Assembly (NCBI GenBank): GCA_039679385.1
Contig: JBDKVB010000128.1
Location: 1 to 64,000 of the forward strand
Reading direction: 5' to 3'
DNA length: 64,000 bases
Source of the DNA: Armatimonadia bacterium
Lineage (GTDB): Bacteria > Armatimonadota > Zipacnadia > Zipacnadales > JABUFB01
Below, in pieces: positions 18,310 through 26,137 of this stretch. Every line of letters starts with the position of its first letter. The stretch's first letter is position 1. The translations under genes were made by a program, and so were the position numbers. A model generated the notes under the pieces. It worked only from the letters and a program-made list of their open reading frames with translations, did no database searches and was not told the origin of the DNA.

Positions 18310-18337
18310 TTGACAACCAGAAAAGACACGATACACT
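18310..18337 (+). promoter_or_regulatory. Sigma70-type promoter of the archease gene
   Basis: A consensus TTGACA at 18310-18315 is followed after 16 bp by TACACT at 18332-18337. The transcript would have a leader of about 100 bases before the archease ATG at 18447. Confidence 0.6.
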
Positions 18338-18446
18338 AACACCTGTCCGCAGAACGGGTGGGCCAATCAAGTTTGCGGCCCGTCCGTATACGTTTTCATA
18401 TCCGGTTCCGGCCCTGTACCACCGGCTGCCCTGGTGCTGATCCGCG

Positions 18447-18863
18447 ATGCCCAGACCCTACGAGTACCTTGATCACACTGCCGACTACGCTCTACGGGCC
18501 TGGGGCAAAGACTTCCCACAATTGCTCGCCAACGCGCTCGAGGGGTTCCTCTGCCTTCTCGCGGACACGACCAACCTCACGCCCTGCGCGGACCAGACCT
18601 TTGAGGTTCAGGGCGATTCCCGCGAGCAGGTAGTCATCCGGGCGCTCAAACGGGTCCTGGAGCTCCGCGACGATGGGGACATCGCGCTGAGGGCCCGCGT
18701 CCTGTGGGCCGATGCGGCAGAAGCCTCCGTGACGGTGGGTACCGTGCCTCTTGGCGAGCACCGCGACCGCCTGGGAGCGGCCGTCAAGGCAGTGACTTAC
18801 CACAACGTCCAGATCCGCGAACACGAAGGCGGCCTCGCCGTTGAGTTGGTCTTCGACACTTGA
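18447..18863 (+). CDS. Archease
   Basis: This 138-residue protein matches archease, the small metal-binding activator that speeds guanylylation and turnover of the RNA ligase RtcB. The N-terminal metal-binding signature DHTADYALRAWG is present with D9, H10 and D13, and the C-terminal half has KAVTYHNVQIRE and the terminal acidic VFDT motif. Length is normal for the family. No rtcB gene occurs in this window, although the two are often neighbours in bacteria and archaea, so the ligase is presumably elsewhere. The gene has its own promoter and is divergent from the cold-shock gene. Confidence 0.9.
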   Translation: MPRPYEYLDHTADYALRAWGKDFPQLLANALEGFLCLLADTTNLTPCADQTFEVQGDSREQVVIRALKRVLELRDDGDIALRARVLWADAAEASVTVGTVPLGEHRDRLGAAVKAVTYHNVQIREHEGGLAVELVFDT

Positions 18864-19079
18864 TCGAACTGGTGCTGGGGGAGACGCCCTCGCCGTATGT
18901 GGCGCTGCGTAGTCCCTCGTCAACTTAACTCTCACATAAGATCGGCTTAACCGGCGCCTAGTCTCCGCCGATAAGGCTTATGTTGGTCGGCCGCCTGAGC
19001 GGTCGGCTTCGCACAGCTTCACTTGCTCCCCAGGTACGGACCTGCGGTGGCTTGTTACCATGCACTGGTGGTCGAGATA

Positions 19080-19451
19080 ATGCAATCTGCACAACCCAGA
19101 CGAGAAGAAGACGCCGGGCTTGCCCCACATCTGGTCCACTTGCTGACAGCCGCACGCAACCGCGTCGGCCTGCACATGCTCCTGCTCTTCGGGCATGACC
19201 CAACGGCCTGCGACACCGCGAGCGGATTCGCCCTGCGCCTCCACTGCCCGGTGGCCGAGGTGGACGATGCTCTGCGCGCTCTGCGGGATCGTGGCATCCT
19301 TGGCGCCTCTCGCTGCCCGGGAGCGGATGCGCCTACGGCCTACTGGCTCTCCGAAGATGCAGGCCTGTTCCGCAGCCTGGGCGACCTCGTCAAGACCTAC
19401 TCCTCAGACCCGGACGGGCGTCGCCATCTCTTCCGCGCTCTCGGCGCCTGA
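19080..19451 (+). CDS. Small winged-helix-like protein of unknown function
   Basis: About 123 residues are read from the ATG at 19080; starts at GTG 19068 and further upstream to 19023 are possible, and no strong ribosome binding site decides between them. The segment FALRLHCPVAEVDDALRALR followed by DRGILGAS resembles the recognition part of a winged helix, as in small transcription regulators. The rest is charged and soluble with no other motif. It lies alone between the archease gene and a strong terminator at 19476. A DNA-binding role is a guess based on this local pattern. Confidence 0.55.
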   Translation: MQSAQPRREEDAGLAPHLVHLLTAARNRVGLHMLLLFGHDPTACDTASGFALRLHCPVAEVDDALRALRDRGILGASRCPGADAPTAYWLSEDAGLFRSLGDLVKTYSSDPDGRRHLFRALGA

Positions 19452-19475
19452 TCTCCGCCGCCCCAGGAACACGAT

Positions 19476-19505
19476 AGGGGACAGGTCCACTGCGACCTGT
19501 CCCCT
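19476..19505 (+). terminator. Rho-independent terminator
   Basis: AGGGGACAGGTC (19476-19487) and GACCTGTCCCCT (19494-19505) form a perfect 12-bp stem with a 6-nt loop, followed by TTGCTT. It ends the transcript of the small gene at 19080 and also faces the convergent PIG-L gene. Confidence 0.8.
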
Positions 19506-19550
19506 TTGCTTGCTGCACTGGTGACGGTGACCTGATGGACACCATCGCTG

Positions 19551-20330
19551 CTACGGCACGACTTGCACCAGGTCTCCCAGTACCGTGCTGAGCCGGTTCT
19601 CATCTGCGGACGAGAACCCGACGTGCAGTCGCTGCCGGAACCCCTCGCCGTAGGCGACCGGCTTCGGCGCGAACTCGGCCATCTCCGCGCAGTTGTCGCG
19701 CATGGAGATCAGGTATGCGTCCTTGCCCTGGCTGACGTCCAGCCAGTCCTTCTGCGAGGCGTGACGCCGCAGCATCTCCTCTTTGACGCCGATCTTCTCG
19801 CTGATGTCCACTAACAGCCCCGGCTTGATTGCCTCGCGCAGCGGACCAAGGTTCCCGTAGGGCTGAGCATGGTAGAGGAACACATCCTGCATCGTTGCCT
19901 GAACATAGGGGTGAGACGCCCAGTTCGGCATGCCACGGCTGAAGCAGGCAGTCACCGTTAGGCGGGCGGCGTTCTGGTGATCCTCCATGTAGTCCTGCGG
20001 AGACTGCGTCAGGACGATCTCCGGCTCGATCTCCCGGATGATCGCCGTGACCTGCCGCAGCACTTCGGCCTCGTAGAAGATCTCGAGGTCATTGACCAGG
20101 CCCTCATGATAGGTGGCGCCGATGACCGAAGCCGAGGAGTGTGCCTCGGAGGCCCGGATGCGCTTGATCTCATCATGGGAGTGGACTGCCGAACCGCAGT
20201 TGCCGTTGGCAATCGTGAAGATGTGACACTCGTAGCCGGCGTCCTTGAGTAGCGCCAGGGTGCCGGCCATCATGAACTCTACATCGTCTGGATGGGCTGC
20301 GGTTGCTAGAGCAACCTTCGAGTCTGGCAT
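19551..20330 (-). CDS. PIG-L/LmbE family deacetylase
   Basis: The 259-residue protein has the zinc-binding signature AHPDD (residues 12-16) and a later histidine in YMEDHQNAARLT, as in LmbE-type N-acetylglucosamine deacetylases, which hydrolyse an N-acetyl group from sugar-linked or related substrates. The start at 20330 is chosen because AGGAG lies ten bases upstream and the family N-terminus fits; a frame reaching 20363 adds eleven unconserved residues. No signal peptide is seen, so a cytoplasmic role in sugar metabolism or small-molecule thiol synthesis is possible. It stands divergent from a UroD-type gene, a pairing frequent in this kind of genome. Substrate unknown. Confidence 0.88.
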   Translation of the reverse strand: MPDSKVALATAAHPDDVEFMMAGTLALLKDAGYECHIFTIANGNCGSAVHSHDEIKRIRASEAHSSASVIGATYHEGLVNDLEIFYEAEVLRQVTAIIREIEPEIVLTQSPQDYMEDHQNAARLTVTACFSRGMPNWASHPYVQATMQDVFLYHAQPYGNLGPLREAIKPGLLVDISEKIGVKEEMLRRHASQKDWLDVSQGKDAYLISMRDNCAEMAEFAPKPVAYGEGFRQRLHVGFSSADENRLSTVLGDLVQVVP

Positions 20331-20523
20331 TCTCGCATCGCTCCTGACCTTGCTAAGTCCCACGACCGCGAATCCTTCCTCGCCTGCGGGCTCAGACCTC
20401 CTGTCCCTTCACCAGGAGGAAGTGTGCCCTCCTCGCAGGAACACAACCAGCGAGTTGTTGCTGCCCGCCGCCCTTACCGCTCCTGGCTGAAGCACACCGC
20501 CCACACTAAGTGGAGACTGGCCC

Positions 20524-21504
20524 ATGGACACTTCGCCGCAAGCTCGCTATGACCGCGTGCGGAGGGCTGTGAACCTGCAGCGTCCCGAGTGCCTTCCCTG
20601 CTCCGACTGGACCTGGATGGAGTACCGCCCCGAGCTCTACCACCTGGGCAGCATGGAGGTCGTCCCCGACGAGATCGGACAGGTCGTCGTCTCGGCCGAT
20701 GGCAAGCGGCGGTTCACTCGTGACGGCGGCGTCTGGGCAGTGGGGGACAGGGAGCGCTTCCGAACCTACGAGGACGTGCTCAGCGTCGCACCGGATGGCT
20801 TTGAGGTCGAGGCCGTCGGCCCAGAAATGCTCACCAAGATGGACCGTCTGCTTGTCGACGCTCGCACGCGGGGCTATCCAATGGCCCTGCACTACGCGAC
20901 CTTGCTCACTCGGGCGACCCTCGAGTTCGGCTGGGAACCCTTTCTGGTCGCGGCAGCACTTGAGCCGGAGCGTTTCGGGGCTCTTCTGGAGCGCTTTGCC
21001 CTGGCCTCTCTGTCGGTGATCTCCGGCTGGTGCTGCGTCGAGGGCGTCGAGATGATCGCGATCCACGACGACATCGCCGCGACGCGTGGCCCCATCTTGA
21101 GCCCCGACTGGTGCCGACGATGGCTATTCCCCTGGTATGGCCGCTTCTTCGAGGCCATCCATGCGGCCGGTCGGAGGGTCATGTATCAGTCCGACGGCAA
21201 CTACCTGCCGGTCCTCGACGATCTGCTCGCCCTGAAGCCCGACGGCCTCTTCGTTGAGAGCTCCTCCCTCGATCCGGCCGAAGTGATGCGGCGAGGTGGG
21301 CCCGGGCTCCTCTATCTCGTCAAGACGGATTCGCGGGCCATCGACGTCGGGACTCCGGAGCAGATTCGCCGCGAGTTGGAGAAGCTGCGCTCCCTGCATC
21401 AGCACTACCCGGGGATGCTGATGTACCGGGGTGGAGGCAATCCCTCGCCGGAGAACGCCCGGGCCTTCTCTGAGCTGTACCAGGAGCTGCTGGTCTACTC
21501 CTAA
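20524..21504 (+). CDS. Uroporphyrinogen decarboxylase-like (URO-D fold) protein, paralog A
   Basis: This 326-residue protein has the URO-D superfamily opening ARYDRVRRAVNLQRPECLPC and the barrel segments MIAIHDDIAATRGPILSP and RRVMYQSDGNYLPVLDDLLA. The closing pattern is GTPEQIRRELEKL and GGGNPSPENARAF. It lacks the classical haem-pathway HemE context and resembles the divergent MtaA/CmuA-type branch, in which members transfer methyl groups from corrinoid proteins. No corrinoid protein is encoded nearby. GGAGA precedes the ATG. Two other members lie at 54189 and 57593, showing a family expanded in this genome. The reaction cannot be assigned. Confidence 0.85.
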   Translation: MDTSPQARYDRVRRAVNLQRPECLPCSDWTWMEYRPELYHLGSMEVVPDEIGQVVVSADGKRRFTRDGGVWAVGDRERFRTYEDVLSVAPDGFEVEAVGPEMLTKMDRLLVDARTRGYPMALHYATLLTRATLEFGWEPFLVAAALEPERFGALLERFALASLSVISGWCCVEGVEMIAIHDDIAATRGPILSPDWCRRWLFPWYGRFFEAIHAAGRRVMYQSDGNYLPVLDDLLALKPDGLFVESSSLDPAEVMRRGGPGLLYLVKTDSRAIDVGTPEQIRRELEKLRSLHQHYPGMLMYRGGGNPSPENARAFSELYQELLVYS

Positions 21505-21532
21505 CCCGCTGCCCGTCTTGCCCCAGGCACGA

Positions 21533-21581
21533 AACGGCCTCGTGGACTTCTGCCGGACGTGCCGGCGACCACGAGGCCGTT
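21533..21581. terminator. Convergent hairpin terminator
   Basis: AACGGCCTCGTGG (21533-21545) pairs over 13 bp with CCACGAGGCCGTT (21569-21581). The loop contains GCCGG repeats that may form a small inner hairpin. It separates the UroD-type gene from the convergent iron-sulfur gene. Confidence 0.65.
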
Positions 21582-21618
21582 GACTACCACTCAGCTTGTG
21601 CAGCCCGTCGACAGGCCG

Positions 21619-24003
21619 CTACTCCTTGATCCAGGCTCCGTCGCACTGGCAGGCCTTCAGACAGCCTTCCAGGATGCAGGTCCAGTGCTTCTGGATCGGG
21701 TCCTTCTCGGCGAAGGCCGCGGCGATCTGCTCGGGCGTGACCTTGCCCGCCGGCGGCTCGGCGTTGGTGATCTGGCCGCCCCACTTCGGACCCTCATCAC
21801 CCAGCAAGGCGTACTTCTTGGCCCACTCACAGCGCAGGCGGTCCCACTTGCCCAGGCATGCCTCGAAGCCGTTGCAGCCGATCACCGTGCACTCGTCATC
21901 GGACAGCGCCGCGACCGGGCACGCCTCGATGCAGGGCGCCTCGCAGTCCTTGCACGGCGAGATTTCGGACAGCGGCTCATCGATGGGCAGCGCAGCGTCG
22001 GTGACGATAGCGATGAACCGTTGCGTCACACCGTACTCGGGGGTGATCGCGGCGCCGTGCATGCCGATCCAGCACAGACCGGCTGCTGCCGCCGCGAAGC
22101 GGTTCGAGAGCGCATCCGGCTGGGCTCCGCGCGGATTGGCGACCACACTTCCCGAGTCGGACAGGTCGGTGGTGATGACGGACTTGAAGCCCATCTCCTC
22201 CAGCCGTCGGGCGGCCTTGACTGCCATGTACCGCAGCCAGCGGTTCGCCTGGTAGGTGGCGTAGGAGTACGGGCCTACAGCCTCCGCCGGCGCCTCGGCT
22301 GCTCGCTCCAGGTTCAGCGTCGGGAAGTGGTAGCCGATGACCAGAACGCTCTTGGCGTCCGGCAGATAGTCGCGCACGTTGCGGAGGCGGGCATCCTCTT
22401 GAGGTGCAATCTCCGCCTTGACAGGCTGGTGCATGCCGCCCTTGTCGACCACGTTGACCTTCAGCGCCCCTGCGTCGACGGTCGGCCGGTACTGGTCGAT
22501 CAGTTTGTCGATGCAGGCTGGATCGGCCACGCCCACCATGTCCGCTCCCTCCTCAAGCAGGATCGCCTCGAGGTCGTAGCGGGCCTCGTCCATGTCCTGC
22601 GGCGTCTCCGGTTTGACCGGATGTGCGCGCTTGCCCGACTGCAGGTATCCGCTCGTGGCGATGCATGACCAGTAGACCCGCGTTCCGAACTCGGGGGTAA
22701 CGGTGCGGCCCTTGGCGTTCGACTCGCCAAGACCGGTCGCAGCAATCGCTTTGGCGATGTCGATCTCGGTCCCCGGCACTGCGGAGTAACCCAGGCTCTC
22801 CAGGTACCGCGAACCATCCAGGCGCATGAACCAGAGCCAGTCGACGAGGACGCTCCCGGTCAGCGGCTCGGGGCGTGCATCGTCGGCCGGCGTCTTCGGA
22901 TCCTGCAGCGACTCGGGCACGCGGATCCCGAACACGACCACCGACTCCGCATCCGGCAGAGCTTCGCGCAGGTTCAGCCCGGCCTTCTCGCACTCGGCCC
23001 GCGAAGCGATGCCGATGATGTCGGCCTCCATGTCAAACAACTGCTTGCACAGGTTCTCCGTCGCCGGTCGATCCGGAAGTATCGGATCCGGGTCGTTCAC
23101 CCGATCCTTCATCGGCCGGGCGTCCATGCCCCGGCGGAGTCGGCGGAAGGGACGGCAGTAGTCGGGATCCTTCAGCCGCAGGTGCGGGGGCAGGCAGAAC
23201 CGGAGGCAGGAGCCGAACTCGCCGCCACGCTTCCCATGCTCTGCCAGTTGCTCCAGGATGACCTGCTCGTTCACCACCTCCGGCTTCGGCAGGTCCAGGT
23301 CCAGATCGAAGTGCTCGCCCCAGGCGCAGCGCCACTTGTTCTTGTTGCAGTACCGGACTTCCTTGCCGCCGATATCCAGCACATGCTCGCCCTTGACCTC
23401 CTTCGAGAAGGCCTCGGTCGGGCACCACTTCCGGCACTGCATGCAGCGGTCGCACAGGGCCGGGCCGTCGTACAGCGGCGTCGGCTCCAGGTCGGCGTCG
23501 CACACGAGGCAGCACAGGCGGACGCGCGGGCCGTACTCCGGTGACATGAACAGCCCGTTGAAGCCGATCTCGCCCAGTCCGGCGGCAACCGCTGCGTGGA
23601 TGTCGGAGAGGTCCGGCGTGAAGGTCTCGTCGATGTCCTTGTAGGGCCGGAAGCGCCAAACGTTGGTGGCCGGAATCGCCACCACCTTGTACCCGCAGTC
23701 GTCGATGTAGCGGGCGAGCTGGAAGCTGATGCACTCCAGCTTCGTGTTCATCGCGTACTGGACCGCATAGGGCCCCACATGCTGGGGCGTGTTCTTGCCG
23801 TCTTCCTCGCCGCCCATCTCCACGGCTGCATCGGGGTGGTGGATGCCGATCACAACCACGGTCTTGGCCTCCGGGAGGTGCCCCTGCGGAGACATCATCA
23901 GCGGCGCGTTGGCCCAGCGCTCAACCGGCGCGACGCCCACGAGGTCCGCGCCGAGCTCCATGGCCATGGCTTTCAGACTGTCGGTCAAGGCAACGTCTGC
24001 CAT
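21619..24003 (-). CDS. Triple-module QueG-like iron-sulfur protein
   Basis: This 794-residue protein contains three consecutive copies of a module related to the core of epoxyqueuosine reductase and reductive dehalogenases. Their opening segments are ELGADLVGVAPVERW (about 17), MEADIIGIASRAECEK (about 325) and EEGADMVGVADPACIDK (about 485). Each is followed by a LP-A-SVVVIG strand and a G-L-E/W-G...TPEYG segment. Module 1 carries one 4Fe-4S motif, C184, C187, C190, C194, and module 3 carries C684, C687, C691, C695. Module 2 is short and has lost its cluster. There is no export signal. AGAGGAG precedes the ATG at 24003; the frame upstream is rejected. It probably does redox chemistry. Queuosine synthesis is unlikely because a single-module QueG suffices for that. 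Confidence 0.85.
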   Translation of the reverse strand: MADVALTDSLKAMAMELGADLVGVAPVERWANAPLMMSPQGHLPEAKTVVVIGIHHPDAAVEMGGEEDGKNTPQHVGPYAVQYAMNTKLECISFQLARYIDDCGYKVVAIPATNVWRFRPYKDIDETFTPDLSDIHAAVAAGLGEIGFNGLFMSPEYGPRVRLCCLVCDADLEPTPLYDGPALCDRCMQCRKWCPTEAFSKEVKGEHVLDIGGKEVRYCNKNKWRCAWGEHFDLDLDLPKPEVVNEQVILEQLAEHGKRGGEFGSCLRFCLPPHLRLKDPDYCRPFRRLRRGMDARPMKDRVNDPDPILPDRPATENLCKQLFDMEADIIGIASRAECEKAGLNLREALPDAESVVVFGIRVPESLQDPKTPADDARPEPLTGSVLVDWLWFMRLDGSRYLESLGYSAVPGTEIDIAKAIAATGLGESNAKGRTVTPEFGTRVYWSCIATSGYLQSGKRAHPVKPETPQDMDEARYDLEAILLEEGADMVGVADPACIDKLIDQYRPTVDAGALKVNVVDKGGMHQPVKAEIAPQEDARLRNVRDYLPDAKSVLVIGYHFPTLNLERAAEAPAEAVGPYSYATYQANRWLRYMAVKAARRLEEMGFKSVITTDLSDSGSVVANPRGAQPDALSNRFAAAAAGLCWIGMHGAAITPEYGVTQRFIAIVTDAALPIDEPLSEISPCKDCEAPCIEACPVAALSDDECTVIGCNGFEACLGKWDRLRCEWAKKYALLGDEGPKWGGQITNAEPPAGKVTPEQIAAAFAEKDPIQKHWTCILEGCLKACQCDGAWIKE

Positions 24004-24076
24004 CTGGAACAACTCCTCTTTGTGGATCGGCCAGAGCCCTCCGGCCGTCCTCTGAGCCCTTGCCTTGCGGCTAGGC

Positions 24077-26038
24077 CTAGAACTGCATCTCGTAGATATG
24101 CACGCCATGGGGAGCGAAGTCCACCGTGAGCTGCCGGCCCTTGGCGGCGATTGCCCCTGCCTGGCCTTGCAGCCGTACAGACTTCGGTGTCGCTCCCAGA
24201 TCGAAGGTCGCCTGATGCGGCTGAGCGTCGCCACTCGCCGCGATCAGGTATACGGTACCACCAACGCGTCGCGTTGTGAAATGCAGCCACGTGCCCTCTG
24301 CGTCAGCCTTCACCGTGAACTCCGGGGCCGGCTCCACCGACAGGATGACCGGGATCATCGGCTTGACCTCGGCGGCCATCTGCTTCACTCGGCCCCACTG
24401 GGTGTCGAAGGGCGAGCTGGTGTCTCGGCGCAGGTCCATGAAGGAGTAGTAGATCAGCCCCTTGGCTCCCTCGGCGATGCACTGCCAGGTCATCGAGCGC
24501 ATCTCCTCCGGGGTCGGCGGACGCTTGCCCTTCCTATCCTCCTCAGTCTTGCTATAGGTCCCCCAGTTGAACACCTGGGGCACCATCCATACCGGCCGCG
24601 TGTTGCCCACACTGGCCACGCTGGCACGAGTCCACTCGCCTGCTCGGTTGGCGCTGCTGCTGGGGATCGGGTAGGGGTCCGTCCCGATCGCATCAAAGGT
24701 GCGCCGGTACTTCTCTAGCAGGCCCACCTGGTAGAGCACGATCCAGGTCGGGTGGTTCGGGTCGAGTTCCCGCATCCACTGCTGGTGCGCTTCGAGGCGA
24801 GGCATGTGCTCGAGTCCCAGTTCGTCGTTCAGATACCAGGCCAGGAGCGCCGGGTGCTTACCGTAGGTCTTCACCTTGCCCTCGAGGAAGGGCCGCTCGT
24901 CCTCCACCGACTTGATCTCCTTCGGGCACCAGGTGGTTCCGAAATAGGCATCCTTCACGCTGTAGATGATCTTCAGCCCGAACTTCGCCAGCAGGTCCAT
25001 CTGCTCCGGCGTCGCCGCCCCGTAGGGCATCACGCAGTTGAAGGGACTGTCCGCCCAGAGCTCTGCATCTGTCTCGTTGACGCCGCCGGCGTACATGCCC
25101 AGCGGGAAGAAGGGCTTCCCGTCGACGATCAGCCGGTTGTGCGAGTCGATGTAGTTCCTTCCGGAGTTGGCGGGCTGGGAGGCCAGCACCTGGATTGGCC
25201 AGGTCTGCGCTCCGAGTTCCTTGTCGCCCTTGGCCAGCAGGGACACCGTGAGTTGGTAACTCCCCGGAGCCAGGTCAGCCGTCCGGACTGTGATCGGCTG
25301 CGGGCTGCCCGTCGGGACGACGCGGTTGGTGCTAAGGGCCTCGCCCTTCGACCCGAGAACCTGGCACTGGATGGTGACCTGCTCCGGCTCAAGCTCGTAG
25401 TCGGTCAGATTCATGTCTACCCGCAGGACAGCCTGCGGCGTTCCCTGCAACATCTGTCCGCGGTAGTTCGGCGACAGCAGCACCGTGTCCATGGGCGACT
25501 CGCGGTGCTGGCGCACTTCGACGTCATCCCACCAGGCCTTGCCTGTCATCCCCTTGCGCACGTAGCAGGTGATCGTTACGGAAGCTGCTTCGGCGGGAAG
25601 GCGGCCGGTGAAGGACTTGAGTTGCTTCCAGTCGGTCGTTCCCTTGAAGCCCGAGGGGTAGTGGCCGCCAAGCCACTTTCCATCGCGGCCGGTCCACTCG
25701 AGGCATACCGTCGCCCCGTTGTCCTCGCCCTGTACGTTCTCGGTCTTGATCCACGCCGAGGCCTCATACGACTTGCCGGGCTGTGCGACAATCGTCTGCG
25801 TGAACATCACATAACGCTTGGCATCGTTGTTCACGTACTGCAGCGCGCGGCTGCCGCTGTGTGCGGGCGTCGCAACTGCGCTGTACACTGCGGGCTCTCC
25901 GTGCCAGGCCGCGAGAACGCCCTGTGCATCCACGGTCTCGAAGCCCGGATTCTGAACCAGGTTGGGCGGTTGCCAGACCTCCTGCGCGGCAGCCATCACG
26001 GCCACCAGCAGACTCACGGCTACCAGCAAAGCTCTCAT
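24077..26038 (-). CDS. Secreted multi-domain glycoside hydrolase-like protein
   Basis: The 653-residue protein has a signal peptide (LLVAVSLLVAVMAAAQ). A CBM4/9-like beta-sandwich follows (NLVQNPGFETVDAQGVLAAW, GKAWWDDVEV). Then comes an immunoglobulin-like linker (VLRVDMNLTDYELEPEQVTI) and, from about residue 295, a TIM-barrel domain starting RLIVDGKPFFPLGMYAGG. LLAWYLNDELGLEHMP is the usual place of the acid/base glutamate in clan GH-A enzymes, and FDAIGTDPYPIP is a typical neighbouring strand. The end, VYLIAASGDAQPHQATFDLG, is an accessory beta domain. AGGAGAGG precedes the ATG. The gene lies 73 bases upstream of the triple-module iron-sulfur gene in the same direction. Polysaccharide target unknown. 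Confidence 0.85.
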   Translation of the reverse strand: MRALLVAVSLLVAVMAAAQEVWQPPNLVQNPGFETVDAQGVLAAWHGEPAVYSAVATPAHSGSRALQYVNNDAKRYVMFTQTIVAQPGKSYEASAWIKTENVQGEDNGATVCLEWTGRDGKWLGGHYPSGFKGTTDWKQLKSFTGRLPAEAASVTITCYVRKGMTGKAWWDDVEVRQHRESPMDTVLLSPNYRGQMLQGTPQAVLRVDMNLTDYELEPEQVTIQCQVLGSKGEALSTNRVVPTGSPQPITVRTADLAPGSYQLTVSLLAKGDKELGAQTWPIQVLASQPANSGRNYIDSHNRLIVDGKPFFPLGMYAGGVNETDAELWADSPFNCVMPYGAATPEQMDLLAKFGLKIIYSVKDAYFGTTWCPKEIKSVEDERPFLEGKVKTYGKHPALLAWYLNDELGLEHMPRLEAHQQWMRELDPNHPTWIVLYQVGLLEKYRRTFDAIGTDPYPIPSSSANRAGEWTRASVASVGNTRPVWMVPQVFNWGTYSKTEEDRKGKRPPTPEEMRSMTWQCIAEGAKGLIYYSFMDLRRDTSSPFDTQWGRVKQMAAEVKPMIPVILSVEPAPEFTVKADAEGTWLHFTTRRVGGTVYLIAASGDAQPHQATFDLGATPKSVRLQGQAGAIAAKGRQLTVDFAPHGVHIYEMQF

Positions 26039-26076
26039 GATGGGTTAACCTCTCCTGTCATCTTGGAACACGAAAC

Positions 26077-26101
26077 GGCCCCTGCGAGGTCTGCAGGGGC
26101 C
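26077..26101 (-). terminator. Hairpin terminator of the TadG-like gene
   Basis: GGCCCCTGC (26077-26085) and GCAGGGGCC (26093-26101) form a perfect 9-bp stem with a 7-nt loop. On the minus strand it is followed by GTTTCGTG, downstream of the gene at 26138. Confidence 0.65.
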
Positions 26102-26137
26102 TATTCTCCCTCGTGTCACAAAGGGCCTTCCTGGCGC

